DNA from: JAXMDC01 sp046349035
Lineage (GTDB): Bacteria > Pseudomonadota > Alphaproteobacteria > Rhizobiales > Kaistiaceae
DNA length: 64,000 nucleotides
NCBI GenBank assembly: GCA_046349035.1
Contig: JAXMDC010000004.1
Coordinates: 462,093-526,092, forward strand
Reading direction: 5' to 3'
Shown here: positions 41,965 to 51,409 of the stretch, in pieces
How positions within the stretch are numbered: position 1 is the stretch's first letter
Layout: each line of letters opens with the position of its first letter
Program-made: the position numbers and the translations under genes
Notes under the pieces: generated by a model
Databases searched by the model: none
What the model was told of the DNA's origin: nothing
What the model saw: the letters and a program-made list of their open reading frames with translations, nothing else

Positions 41965-42585
41965 ATGTCCGTTCGCTTTTCGGGATTGGTCTGCCTCGCA
42001 CTTCTTGTTGCCTCGCCCTCCCCCACTTTCGCTGCCGCCATCATCGGTACCGTCAGCAAAGTCCAGGGCTTCGTCGTCGGCGTGAGCGAAGGCTCTTCGC
42101 GCAACCTGGCTACGAAGGCACCGATACACCAGGACGAGGTTGTGACGACCGGCAACGACGCCCGTCTCGAGATCACGTTCGAAGACGGCACCAAGCTGAC
42201 CGTCGGCGAGAAGGCGAAGCTTACCATCGACAGCTTCGTTTATCGCCCGAAGGCCGGCGGCAACCAGTTCGCCATCAATGTCACCGGCGCCTTTCGCTAC
42301 ACCTCCGGCCAACTCGGCAAGTCGCCCGACGCTAGCGTGACGGTGACCACGCCGACCGCCGTCCTCGGCGCCCGCGGCACCAGCTTCTGGGGGGGCCCGA
42401 TCGACGGTATCTCCGGCGTTCTTCTCTTCGAGGGCCAGGTGACAGTCTCGACGCCCGCCGGCCTTGCCCTGCTCAACCGCCCCGGCACGGGTGTCGACCT
42501 TCGTCCCGGCGCCGCTCCGAGCGCCGTCTCCGCCTGGCCGCAGGCCAAGGTGAACCGCGCGGTCGCCACGGTCACATTCCGCTAG
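41965..42585 (+). CDS. Exported FecR-domain protein
   Basis: 206 residues. Signal peptide (FSGLVCLALLVASPSPTFAA), then a FecR-type beta domain: GTVSKVQGFVVGVSEGSSR, IHQDEVVTTGNDARLEITFEDGTKLTVGEKAKLTIDSFVY, and TPTAVLGARGTSFWGGPIDG with VLLFEGQVTVSTPAG. Unlike transmembrane anti-sigma FecR, it has no N-terminal cytoplasmic segment or internal membrane helix, and no sigma-factor or TonB-receptor gene is adjacent. It belongs to the exported stand-alone FecR-domain group of unknown function. Confidence 0.85.
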   Translation: MSVRFSGLVCLALLVASPSPTFAAAIIGTVSKVQGFVVGVSEGSSRNLATKAPIHQDEVVTTGNDARLEITFEDGTKLTVGEKAKLTIDSFVYRPKAGGNQFAINVTGAFRYTSGQLGKSPDASVTVTTPTAVLGARGTSFWGGPIDGISGVLLFEGQVTVSTPAGLALLNRPGTGVDLRPGAAPSAVSAWPQAKVNRAVATVTFR

Positions 42586-42602
42586 CGTTCGAAGGCGGTG
42601 GG

Positions 42603-42677
42603 TGGTGCCGGCGGAGGGATTTGAACCCCCGACCACCCGCTTACGAAGCGGATGCTCTACCACTGAGCTACGCCGGC
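42603..42677 (-). tRNA. tRNA-Thr (anticodon CGT)
   Basis: 75-nt canonical cloverleaf with encoded CCA. The acceptor GCCGGCG pairs fully with CGCCGGC, the D arm is GCTC/GAGC, the anticodon stem TCCGC/GCGGG closes loop TTCGTAA giving CGT, and the T arm contains TTCAAAT. Confidence 0.97.
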
Positions 42678-42768
42678 CCTTGATGCGCCTGGCCGAAGGC
42701 CTGCGCCGGCGGCAGTCTTAGAGGCGCGCCGCAGCCATTTCAATCCTTCGCCGCTTCGCTCGATCGAG

Positions 42769-44439
42769 CTATCGGGCAAACCCGAAGAGGCGGGGTACCT
42801 CCGCCGGCTCTTCCTCGACCGCCGTTGGACCAGGATCGTCCGGTGGCGGAGGGATAAGCGCCTGCCTTCGCCCGGGTGCGGGCGGCTGAATCGGCGACAC
42901 GACCGCCTTCGCCGGCGCGCGGCTACTGACCGGCGGCACTGGTTCGCCGCTCGCCGCCGGTGGCATGTCGACCGCCGGCGCCGTCGCCGCCGTCAACGGG
43001 GCAGGCGGATCGATGGGCTCGGCGGCGATAGTAACGGCCACCGGAGCGGCGGTCCCCGGAACGACCAACCGCTCCTCGCCGGCCGCCGCCGCCTCGATGG
43101 TGCGGGATCCCGAACCACCGCCCGGCCCCGGATGGTCGCTGGCGAGTACGGCATCGAACGCGGCGCTGTTGCCGAGATTGCGTGCCGGCGGCACCCGCCA
43201 TTCGAATGCATCGACCCGTCCCGAGATCGGCGAAACCGGCGCCCAATTTTCGAACACTTGGCCGTCCGCCATCCAGACCGGGTCGCGCGGCGCCCGCAAC
43301 GAGCGCGCCAGCCAATCGCGGGTGCGGCCGAGATCGCCGTTCTCCCCCTCCTCGATCTCGGCCATCAGCAGGCACACCCCCTCCGTCGGCTCGCCGGCGG
43401 CCGCGGCCGCGAGCGCGGCGCGCGCCTCTGTCCAGGCTTTGGCGTCTACGGCGATCCGCGCCAGGGTGAAGGCGACAACGTCTTGACCGTTTGGCGCGGT
43501 AAGCCTGCGGAGGCGCCGCGACCGTTCGCGGAACGCGTCGCCCGGCCGCAATTCGCTGAACGCCAGCGCCAAGTCGGGGTGCGGTCCGAGGCGCCAGGTC
43601 GTGCTGAGGACGCGGGTCGCCTTGCGCAGATCGCCCGCCCGCACCAAGAGGCGCGCGGCCAATGTCGCTGTCGGCACTAGCGCCGGAGCAAGCCGGTGCG
43701 CCTCGAGCGCCATTGCCAAGGCAACCTCGGGCTCTGAGGCCTCGAGTTCAGCGCCACGCGCCGTCCGCAGGACCGCCTCGAAGCGCTTGGCGAGCCGCGG
43801 CTCGACAAGGTTGTTGGCAACATTGGCGCCAAGGGTCGTCAGCGCCGCAGCCCACCGCCGCCGGCCGCCTGGTGACCAACAGCGCCGGTCCCGCCCAGGC
43901 GCGATGCCGGCCGCAGCGCCACCGCCCTCTTCCGCGAAATGGCGCGCCGCCACGTGGTCGTTCAGCGCCGCGCCTCCATGAACAGTCCGTGTGTTCGAGG
44001 AGGCGCGTTCCGGGTCGGCGAGCATCGATTGAAGGCTTTGCGCGCGCCATCCTCGTCCCCGGCAAGCTGCGCCGCCTGCGCCCGCAGCAGCACCGTCAGC
44101 GGCTCGCCGCGAGGAGACGGGCGGATTCTTCGGCATATCGATCAGCCAAGGATCGCCGGCGCCACCGCGATGACCCCGCGCGAAAGGGCTCGGTAGCTGC
44201 GGATCCCGCCGGCGCGCGGCAAAGTAGCCGCTTACCGCGTAGCTGAACGGAGCGCCCAGCTGATGATCGATCCGGATCGGCCGAGACCGCCAGCATGGCC
44301 GCGACAGAATCCAGCGCCACCGCCAGCGCGGACGGGCCGAGCGACGATCGTGATGATCTCGACGCCCGCCATGTAGGGTTGCCGGCCCCGCGGACTGCTT
44401 TTGCAAACACTATGACGATGTAAACGAGGCCCTCGTCAT
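42769..44439 (-). pseudogene. hemY: HemY-family heme-biosynthesis-associated protein, 5' half frameshifted
   Basis: HemY is a membrane protein with TPR-like repeats encoded with heme genes in proteobacteria; its role in heme synthesis is regulatory or unknown. From about 43860 down to the stop the frame is clean (ALTTLGANVANNLVEPRLAKRFEAVL, SEPEVALAMALEAHRLAP, AGDLRKATRVLSTTW, VWMADGQVFENWAPVSPISG) and ends in a Pro/Ala-rich tail. Upstream, recognisable pieces fall in different frames: YIVIVFAKAV, AAMLAV, FARG, YAEESARLLA, VLLRAQAAQLAGDEDGAR, MLADPE, DHVAARHFAEE and AWAGPALLV. Several indels therefore separate them. The probable start ATG (44437-44439) overlaps the mic60 stop. True decay or assembly error cannot be separated here. 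Confidence 0.8.
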
Positions 44440-45778
44440 CTTGCCTTTTCCGGCCCGCCGGTTCCGATGGCCTGCTCAGACCCGCCACAGCATCGTTCAA
44501 CGCTATCCGCGCCGCGGCGTCCTTTAGCCCATCCTCGACGCATCCTTCGCCACCGGCGAGAGCCCCGCGTTCGGAAAGCGCCGCTCCCAAGTCGCCGGCA
44601 GCGACCCGGGGCTTGCATGCGAGAAACGATTGCCCGGCGGAATCCCGGCGACCGCACTCATCGGGGTGAACGCTGACCAGGCTGCGCGCCTGATAGAGCA
44701 TCCACCGCGAAACCGGCATCCGCTGGCGGCCGATTAGCCGCTTCGACGATCGCATCTCCGTCTTTGCGAAACGAGCTCTTCAGGCGAGGCGAGCGAGGGA
44801 ACCCCGGCCTGCCATTGCCCGTAATGCGCTGCTGGGTCTCAGCCACGCCAAGCGATCGAGGATGTCAACCTCGGCGCCGAACGCACGCTACGCGCTGCCG
44901 TTGCCGTCGGCGACGTCGTCGCCATTACCGCGCCGCCTGTTCGAGCGTTCGCTCGCGCCTCGCCGATAGCGGCCAGTGCATCGAGCCGCGCCACGAGACC
45001 GTCGACCCTGCCACCCAACGCGTCCAGCACCAGTCGATCGCCGGGCGTCGAGGTCGGCGCTGCTGCGCACCGCGGGTGAAGTGTTCCACTTGCTGGCGCA
45101 CTGCGGACACCCGCTCGCCAGCCGCGCCACCAGGCCGAAGTGGCTGCATCGGCCGGGCGCCGCGGCCAGAGCCCTCAAACGATCGTCGATCGCGGCAATC
45201 CGCGCGGCCTCGGCTTCGATTTGCCGACCCGTCGGCGAGCGCCTGTACCGCAGCCGGCGCCGGTGCTGCCGGCGCACGCCGCAGTCCGTCCAGGTCGGTG
45301 CGCAGCGTTGCGATCGCCCGTTGCCCCCGCCGCGGCCGCTGGCCTGGGCCGCCGCTCTCCTGCGCCGCATGTCGCTTGCTCAACAGGAAGCCGGCGGCGC
45401 TGAGATCTCGATGACCACGACCGCCAGGATCGCGCCCGCCACCGCGGCGGCTGCCAGGTGACCGATTCCCCATGGCGGCGCCGCGAAGGCGCGCCAATAG
45501 GCAGTCGCTTTGTCCACCAAGCCGGGTGTTGGCGCGGCCTCTGCGCCACGCGCCGGCCCCTTGGGCTCGCCTGCCCCCGGTAGCCGCCCCTCAGGCCTTT
45601 CGCTCGTCGCATCGGCCGCAGGCCGCTCCCGCTCGCCCGTTGGGGCGCCGACGGCTGCCGAGCTGGCTTGCGAGGCCGTGAGATCGAGGATGACCGGCGT
45701 TTTTTTGCGGCGCGCACGGGCCGCCCGGCCGGGATCGCCGTCTTCGCCGGGTTGGTGGTCCTTATCGTCCGCAGCCAT
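44436..45778 (-). pseudogene. Mitofilin-like (Mic60/COG4223) protein, frameshifted
   Basis: Alphaproteobacterial homologue of mitochondrial Mic60, which shapes inner membranes. The first 125-130 codons from the ATG at 45776-45778 are clean: MAADDKDHQPGED, a basic patch (RARRKKTPVILDLTA), a Pro/Ala/Glu-rich cytoplasmic stretch and one membrane helix (GHLAAAAVAGAILAVVVIEI). After about 45400 the frame breaks repeatedly. A coiled-coil piece (IEAEAARIAAIDDRLRALAAAP) appears in another frame, and C-terminal mitofilin-like fragments (RVAAGDLGAALSERGAL, AARIALNDAVAGL) near 44500-44640 in a third. The stop TGA at 44436-44438 overlaps the hemY start. Identity rests on the N-terminus and the hemD-hemY context. 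Confidence 0.7.
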
Positions 45779-45846
45779 CGCAGTCTCTCCGGCGTCCGAC
45801 CGGTGCACCCATATAAAGCGTCTTCAGAAAAACCGCACCGCCGCCG

Positions 45847-46572
45847 TCAAGCGGACGGCGCTTTCTCCGCGGATCGCGGGATCAATGCGAACAGAGCATC
45901 CTCGTTGGGCCTGGACGCAATCGCAACGCTCCGAAAGCCGAGCGAATCGAGCGGGAGAGCGGCCGCCGCCGAGAGAGCGTAGGCCGTCACGGTACCGAGC
46001 GGCGCCTCGCCGACGAGATCGGCGAACACCGCCGCGGTCCGCTCGGAGTAGAACAGCGCCCCGTCGAGCGCACCGCCGCGCAGGCGCAGCGTCAGAGCCT
46101 CGCTCAGCACCGCCGCCGGCTGCATGCGGTACGCCTCGACCTCCGCCACGCTTATCCCGGCCGCGCGAAGCCCGCCGCCGAGATCGCCCCGACGCACCTC
46201 GCCTGCGACATAAAGAACGGAGCCGGCAACCGCTCTGCGCTCTCGAACGATCAGCCGGACGAGGTCGTCGACATCGCCCTCGGCCGAGCGAACGTCGGCG
46301 AACCCGGCCGCGCGCGCCGCCGCGGCGGTCGCATCTCCCACCGCAAAGACCGTCACTCGTTGCCGCCAGTCGGCCACCTGCGGCCAATTCAGAAGGGCGC
46401 GCACCGCGTTGCGGCTGGTCACTGCGAGCGCCGCCGGGGCAATACCGATATCCGGCACTGGAGCCGCCACGGCCGCGAGCAGCGGCTCGACGATCGCTTC
46501 ATGACCGGCCGAGCGCAGGCGCTCGGCGGTACGCGATGCATCGGGCTCCGGGCGAGTGACGAGGAGGCGCAT
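45847..46572 (-). CDS. hemD: Uroporphyrinogen-III synthase
   Basis: Closes hydroxymethylbilane into uroporphyrinogen III with D-ring inversion. 241 residues: N-terminal MRLLVTRPEPDASRTAERLRSAGHE, PALAVTSRNAVRALL, VFAVGDATAAAARAAGF, VLYVAGEVRRGDL and DGALFYSERTAAVFADLV, the two-lobe fold of this poorly conserved family. It is 6 bp downstream of hemC and 68 bp upstream of mic60. The frame is intact, in contrast to the next two genes. Confidence 0.93.
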   Translation of the reverse strand: MRLLVTRPEPDASRTAERLRSAGHEAIVEPLLAAVAAPVPDIGIAPAALAVTSRNAVRALLNWPQVADWRQRVTVFAVGDATAAAARAAGFADVRSAEGDVDDLVRLIVRERRAVAGSVLYVAGEVRRGDLGGGLRAAGISVAEVEAYRMQPAAVLSEALTLRLRGGALDGALFYSERTAAVFADLVGEAPLGTVTAYALSAAAALPLDSLGFRSVAIASRPNEDALFALIPRSAEKAPSA

Positions 46573-46578
46573 GCACCC

Positions 46579-47499
46579 TCAACCGAAAAATCGCGGTCCG
46601 CCCCGCCTCTTCAATTCCTCGCCAGCATCGCGTCCGAGCCGCTCGAAATCCACCGCCGACCCCTTCCGCCGCGTCTCGTGCGCCTCGCGCCCGTCCGGCG
46701 AAATGATGAGGCCGTGGAAGGAGAGTTCGCCCCGAGCGTCGATGGTGGCGTAACCGCCGATGGGCGTGCGGCAGGAGCCGTCGAGTGCACCGAGGAAAGC
46801 CCGTTCCGCGCCCACGACCGGTGCCGTCGTGGCATCGAGGATCGGGGCTACTCGGTCAGCCGTGGCGCGGTCGCCGTCGCGGATCTCGAGCGTGATCGCT
46901 CCCTGCCCCGCCGCCGGCACGAATATTTCCGGATCGAGAATCGCCGTCACGCGATCGTCCATCGCCAGACGTTTCAGGCCGGCGAGAGCGAGCAGTGTTG
47001 CATGCGCAACGCCTTCGGCGAGCTTCCGAAGACGCGTCTGCACGTTGCCGCGAAACTCGACCGGGCGCAGGTCGGGCCGTTGCCGAAGCGCCATGGCCCG
47101 CCGGCGAAGCGAAGAGGTGCCGAGCACCGCGCCGTCCGGAAGTTCGACCAAACTTGCGGCAGCCGGGCTTATGAACGCGTCGCGCACGTCCTCGCGTGGC
47201 AAATACCCGGCGAGATGCAATCCCGGAGGCAGCACCGTCGGCATGTCCTTGGCGGAATGAACGCCGACGTCGATGGTCCCGGCGAAGAGGGCTTCCTCGA
47301 TCTCCTTGGCGAACAGCCCTTTGCCGCCGGCCTCGCCGAGCGGGCGGTCGGTAACGACATCGCCGGTGGTCTTAATCACGACGATATCGATGGCTTGGCG
47401 AGGAATGCCTATGGCGCCGAGGCGGCGGGCCGTTTCCTCGGCCTGCGCGAGGGCGAGCGGGCTGCCGCGGGTACCGATGCGGAGGGCTGCGGTTTGCAA
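46579..47499 (-). CDS. hemC: Hydroxymethylbilane synthase (porphobilinogen deaminase)
   Basis: Polymerises four porphobilinogens into hydroxymethylbilane. 306 residues: LRIGTRGSPLALAQAEET, IKTTGD, GGKGLFAKEIEEAL, DVGVHSAKDMPT (catalytic Asp), LGTSSLRRRAMALR, FRGNVQTRLRKL and the dipyrromethane-cofactor cysteine in GSCRTPIGGYA. Divergent from tsaD with a 91-bp gap, an order common in alphaproteobacteria. First gene of hemC-hemD-mic60-hemY. Confidence 0.97.
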   Translation of the reverse strand: MQTAALRIGTRGSPLALAQAEETARRLGAIGIPRQAIDIVVIKTTGDVVTDRPLGEAGGKGLFAKEIEEALFAGTIDVGVHSAKDMPTVLPPGLHLAGYLPREDVRDAFISPAAASLVELPDGAVLGTSSLRRRAMALRQRPDLRPVEFRGNVQTRLRKLAEGVAHATLLALAGLKRLAMDDRVTAILDPEIFVPAAGQGAITLEIRDGDRATADRVAPILDATTAPVVGAERAFLGALDGSCRTPIGGYATIDARGELSFHGLIISPDGREAHETRRKGSAVDFERLGRDAGEELKRRGGPRFFG

Positions 47500-47590
47500 T
47501 CGCCGGTCTCACAATGTTAGGCGCTGGGGTCAGCCCTAGCCGAAGCCCAATGCTGCTGACAACCGCCGGCCGGAACTTACAAGCCCGATC

Positions 47591-48697
47591 ATGACTGGCG
47601 GCGCCTCCCCCCGCCCGGCGCTGGTGCTCGGCATCGAGACCAGCTGCGACGAGACCTCCGCCGCCGTTGTCGAGTGGCAAGGCGAGGCTCGTGGGGCTAT
47701 CCGTTCAAACATTGTCCTGAGCCAGGTCAAGGACCACGCGCCCTTTGGCGGTGTGGTTCCCGAGATTGCCGCGCGCGCTCATGTCGAGGCGCTCGATGCC
47801 GTCATTGCCGCAGCACTAAAGAGCGCAGACTGCACTCCGGCCGACCTGGACGCCGTCGCCGCAACCGCCGGGCCGGGCCTCATCGGCGGCCTGCTCGTCG
47901 GCCTCTCGACCGGTAAGGCGATTGCGCTTGCCCTCCGTAAGCCGCTGGTCGCCGTCAACCACCTCGAGGGCCATGCCTTAACCGCCCGCCTCACCGACGG
48001 CATCCCGTTCCCCTATCTGCTGCTCCTCGTCTCCGGCGGTCACACGCAGATCCTGCGTGTCGACGGCGTGGGCCGCTATCATCGTTACGGCACGACGATC
48101 GACGATGCCCTCGGCGAAGCGTTCGACAAGACGGCGCGCCTGCTCGGGCTACCTTTCCCGGGAGGCCCCGCCATCGAAGCCACGGCAGTCGGCGGCGATC
48201 CCACGCGCTTCACCCTGCCGCGACCGATGGTCGGTCGTGCCGGCGCCGACTTTTCCTTCTCCGGCCTCAAGACCGCGGTTCGGCTCGCCGCCGGCGAGGC
48301 ACCGCGCAGCCCCGCTACGGTGCGCGACCTCGCAGCTTCGTTTCAGGCCGCGGTGGTCGAGAGCGTCAGCGACCGCGTCGAGCATGCGCTCGAGCGCTTC
48401 CGCGCCGAGGCAGAAGCTCTCGATGTCCGGCCGGTTCTGGTCGTCGCCGGCGGCGTTGCCGCCAATCAGGCGCTTCGGCGCGCCCTATCCACAACTGCGG
48501 CGGATTATGGAACGCGGCTGATCGCGCCCCCTTTGCAACTGTGCTCAGATAACGGGGCGATGATCGCCTGGGCGGGGGCGGAGCGGCTTGCCCTCGGGGA
48601 TATCGACGATTTCGCCGCGGTTGCACGGCCGCGCTGGCCCCTCGACGAAACGGCCGGGGCGGGCCTGTGGGGCGGGACGAAGGGGGCAAAGGCGTGA
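47591..48697 (+). CDS. tsaD: tRNA t6A37 threonylcarbamoyltransferase TsaD
   Basis: Universal enzyme that transfers threonylcarbamoyl to A37 of ANN-reading tRNAs, with TsaB and TsaE. 368 residues: VLGIETSCDETSAAVV, GGVVPEIAARAHVEAL (metal histidines), GPGLIGGLLVGLSTGKAIAL, SGGHTQIL, GLPFPGGPAIE and VAGGVAANQALR. ATG at 47591. gpsA begins 10 bp after the stop. Its product is the substrate for MtaB (26919-28148). Confidence 0.97.
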   Translation: MTGGASPRPALVLGIETSCDETSAAVVEWQGEARGAIRSNIVLSQVKDHAPFGGVVPEIAARAHVEALDAVIAAALKSADCTPADLDAVAATAGPGLIGGLLVGLSTGKAIALALRKPLVAVNHLEGHALTARLTDGIPFPYLLLLVSGGHTQILRVDGVGRYHRYGTTIDDALGEAFDKTARLLGLPFPGGPAIEATAVGGDPTRFTLPRPMVGRAGADFSFSGLKTAVRLAAGEAPRSPATVRDLAASFQAAVVESVSDRVEHALERFRAEAEALDVRPVLVVAGGVAANQALRRALSTTAADYGTRLIAPPLQLCSDNGAMIAWAGAERLALGDIDDFAAVARPRWPLDETAGAGLWGGTKGAKA

Positions 48698-48707
48698 GGG
48701 AGAGCAC

Positions 48708-49715
48708 GTGACTGCCGACGCGGCGGCGCGATCGATCCAGCGCATCGGCATTATCGGCGCCGGCGCCTGGGGAACTGCACTTGCCATCAGCGCCTGCCGC
48801 GCCGGACGAAACACCGTACTCTTCGGTCGCAACGCGGCAATGATGGCAGCCATCGCCGTTGCCCGGGAAAACGCGCGGCATCTCCCTGGCGTCCGCCTCG
48901 ACGATCGCATTCGTATTGCCGGCGATCCCGCGCAGGTCGCCGCCGCCGACGCCGTTATCCTGGCGGTTCCCTCGCAGGAGTTGCGCGGCGCCGCCAAGTC
49001 CGCCCTCGGCACTCGCCTGGCCCCGGGGACCCCCGTTGTGATCGCCGCTAAGGGCATCGAGCGCTCTAGCGGCCTCCGCCTCTCCGAGGTCGTCGCGGCC
49101 ACGCTGCCAGATCATCCGATCGCCGTCATCTCCGGCCCCGGCTTTGCCGCCGACGTCGCCAAGGGCCTTCCGACCGCGGTCACCATCGCATCGACCGAGG
49201 CCAACCTAGCCGAGGCGCTCGTCGCCGCGATGGCCAGCGCCAGCCTCCGGCCCTATGCCGAGACCGACGTTACCGGGGTCGAACTCGGCGGTGCTTTGAA
49301 GAACGTCCTGGCGATCGCCGCCGGCGTCGTCGCCGGACGACAGCTCGGCGCGAGCGCCCACGCCGCTCTGGTCGCTCGCGGCTTCGCCGAGATGCGCCGC
49401 TTCGCCGACGCCTTCGGCGCTCGCTCGGAAACGCTGATGGGCCTCTCCGGTCTTGGCGACCTCGTGCTCTCCTGCTCGAGTGCCCAGTCACGCAACTACG
49501 CCTATGGCCTCGCTCTCGGCTCCGGAGAAGCACCCAAGGCCGCCACGCTCGTCGAAGGCGTTCCCACCGCTGCCATCGTTCTGGAGCTCGCCAGGCAGCG
49601 CGGCATCTCCATGCCCCTCACCGAGGCAGTCGCGGCCGTGATTGCCGGAACGCTCAGCATCGAACAGGCCGTCGAAAGCCTAATGGCGCGCCCGCTCCGC
49701 CGCGAAAAAGACTAA
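48708..49715 (+). CDS. gpsA: Glycerol-3-phosphate dehydrogenase [NAD(P)+]
   Basis: Makes sn-glycerol-3-phosphate from DHAP for phospholipid synthesis. 335 residues from a GTG at 48708-48710, preceded by SD GAGGGAGAG. Rossmann motif IGIIGAGAWGTALAI, IAAKGIERSSG, ISGPGFAADVAKGLPTAVTIA, the catalytic-Lys helix GVELGGALKNVLAIAAGVVAG, and MGLSGLGDLVLSC. The frame is open upstream into tsaD, but the family starts here. Confidence 0.96.
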   Translation: MTADAAARSIQRIGIIGAGAWGTALAISACRAGRNTVLFGRNAAMMAAIAVARENARHLPGVRLDDRIRIAGDPAQVAAADAVILAVPSQELRGAAKSALGTRLAPGTPVVIAAKGIERSSGLRLSEVVAATLPDHPIAVISGPGFAADVAKGLPTAVTIASTEANLAEALVAAMASASLRPYAETDVTGVELGGALKNVLAIAAGVVAGRQLGASAHAALVARGFAEMRRFADAFGARSETLMGLSGLGDLVLSCSSAQSRNYAYGLALGSGEAPKAATLVEGVPTAAIVLELARQRGISMPLTEAVAAVIAGTLSIEQAVESLMARPLRREKD

Positions 49716-49787
49716 GCCTCAGCCAGCCTATTCGCCAGGCGCCGCACACTGCGCTATCCCTAGACTGCAACAGGCCGAGGAAAAGCG

Positions 49788-50201
49788 ATGGCCTACTGGT
49801 TGTTCAAGTCGGAGCCGGACAGCTGGTCCTGGGATCAGCAGGTCGCGCGCGGCAAGACAGGTCAGGAATGGGACGGCGTTCGCAACTTTGCTGCGCGCAA
49901 CCACATGCGCGCGATGAAAGTCGGCGACAAGGGCTTCTTCTACCACACCGGCGACGAGAAGCGGATCGTTGGCATTGTCTCGGTCATCGCCGCCGCTCAC
50001 CCTGAGACGAAGGACCCGGCCTGGGAGTGCGTCGATGTCGCCGCCGACAAGGTGCTACCGCAGCCGGTCGAACTCGCCAGGATCCGTGCCGAACCGAAGC
50101 TCGCCGAGATGGTGCTGGTCCGCCAGGCGCGGTTGTCTGTCCAGCCAGTCACAGAGCAGGAGTGGCAGATCGTCTGCCGGATGGGCGGGCTGAAGACCTA
50201 G
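49788..50201 (+). CDS. EVE (PUA-like) domain protein
   Basis: 137 residues forming one EVE domain: MAYWLFKSEPDSWSWDQQ, WDGVRNFAARNHMRAMKVGDKGFFYHTGDEKRIVGIV and the C-terminal EMVLVRQARLSVQPVTEQEW. The aromatic WDGVRNFAARNHMR pocket binds modified bases in characterised relatives, including 5-methylcytosine or modified RNA. Frequently found near gpsA/tsaD in alphaproteobacteria. No defence genes adjoin it. Confidence 0.92.
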   Translation: MAYWLFKSEPDSWSWDQQVARGKTGQEWDGVRNFAARNHMRAMKVGDKGFFYHTGDEKRIVGIVSVIAAAHPETKDPAWECVDVAADKVLPQPVELARIRAEPKLAEMVLVRQARLSVQPVTEQEWQIVCRMGGLKT

Positions 50202-50356
50202 CCTTTCCTGTCGATCCTTATGGCCGGAGAGCAACAGTCGGGAGCAAAACGCGCGCTCCGCAGCGGTCCACCTTCCTTCCCCGCCCTCGCTGGGTAAAGT
50301 GCCGGCCGGATGTGGCGCTTTACACCCTGGCCGGGTTTGGGTTTCACCGGGCTCTC

Positions 50357-51400
50357 ATGACCTTATTCGTCGCTTCGGCGCGCGCTATTGGCGCCGGCCT
50401 GGCCCTGGCCTTTCTGGGCGCATCGCACGCTGCCGCCTTCTGCACCAACCCGGACGCCCTCGGGGTCTCGCGGGTCTTGGCGGTTGACACTAGCCACGGC
50501 CTGGAGGTCGGGCGCTCGCAATACCCGCAGAGCCTCCCCCTGCAGCCTAAAGAGGTGGTGCTCACCTTCGACGACGGTCCGGCTCCCGGTACCGAGGCGA
50601 TCTTGAGGGCCCTGGAAGACCAGTGCGTTAAGGCCACGTTCTTCATCGTCGGCGCGCGCGCCACGCTTTACCCGCACCTCGTCGAAGCAACTGCCGCAGC
50701 TGGTCACACCATCGGCACGCATAGCCAGAACCACCCGCTGAACCTCCAGCTCAGGCCGGCAGAAGACGGGATCCGCGAAATCAACGACGGCATCGCCTCG
50801 GTGGCGAAGGCGCTCGGGCACCCGCCCGCCCCGTTCTTCCGCTTTCCCGGGCTCGGACACACCCGCGCCATGCGGGCATACCTGGCCGGGATCGGCGCAG
50901 GCGTGTTCGGTATCGACGCCGAAGGCGGCGACTGGCTTGGCCTGCTCGGGCCCGACCGCATCCGCGCCCGCTCGATCGCGCAACTGAAGGAACACGATGG
51001 CGGCATCCTTTTGCTGCACGATCCTCTGCGTAACACTGCGGCAATGCTGCCGGACCTTCTGCGCGACTTGAAAGCGCAAGGCTTCCGGATCGTGCATGTC
51101 GTACCAGCGGGCAGTGTTTCTGCTGCGTATGCCGCCGCGGCTGCAGCCACTCCCCCGCGCGCAATCGCTCTCGCCGCTGCCCAGCAAACGCCAGCGGTCA
51201 CACCCACGGCATTGCGGCCGCAGCCCGCCCTCTCGCTCGTGCCCGCAACTACGACTGCCGCCCCACGGGCAACAACCGCCGTTGCCACGCGCCCAGCGGC
51301 TCCGGCGCTGTTCACCGCAGTCCCCGCAGTGGCTCCCGCCGCCGCGCGACCGTCGGCACCGACAGCGCCATTCCTGACCCCGACCACCGGAGACGATTGA
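50357..51400 (+). CDS. Polysaccharide deacetylase family exported protein
   Basis: 347 residues from the ATG at 50357, giving a signal peptide (ASARAIGAGLALAFLGASHAAAF). NodB-homology domain: VVLTFDDGPAPGTEAIL (catalytic and metal Asp), ATFFIVG, GHTIGTHSQNHPLN (H-x4-H metal site), FFRFPGLGHT and ILLLHDPLRNTAAML (catalytic His). The terminal about 90 residues are an Ala/Thr/Pro-rich low-complexity tail. It probably deacetylates N-acetylated glycan or peptidoglycan. The long upstream extension of the frame overlaps the EVE gene and was discarded. Converges on the YARHG gene. Confidence 0.9.
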   Translation: MTLFVASARAIGAGLALAFLGASHAAAFCTNPDALGVSRVLAVDTSHGLEVGRSQYPQSLPLQPKEVVLTFDDGPAPGTEAILRALEDQCVKATFFIVGARATLYPHLVEATAAAGHTIGTHSQNHPLNLQLRPAEDGIREINDGIASVAKALGHPPAPFFRFPGLGHTRAMRAYLAGIGAGVFGIDAEGGDWLGLLGPDRIRARSIAQLKEHDGGILLLHDPLRNTAAMLPDLLRDLKAQGFRIVHVVPAGSVSAAYAAAAAATPPRAIALAAAQQTPAVTPTALRPQPALSLVPATTTAAPRATTAVATRPAAPALFTAVPAVAPAAARPSAPTAPFLTPTTGDD

Positions 51401-51409
51401 GCCGGCGGC

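Noticed and set aside
49788..50201. EVE protein as part of a modification-dependent defence system
   Set aside because: No nuclease, methyltransferase or other defence gene adjoins; neighbours are tsaD, gpsA and a deacetylase.
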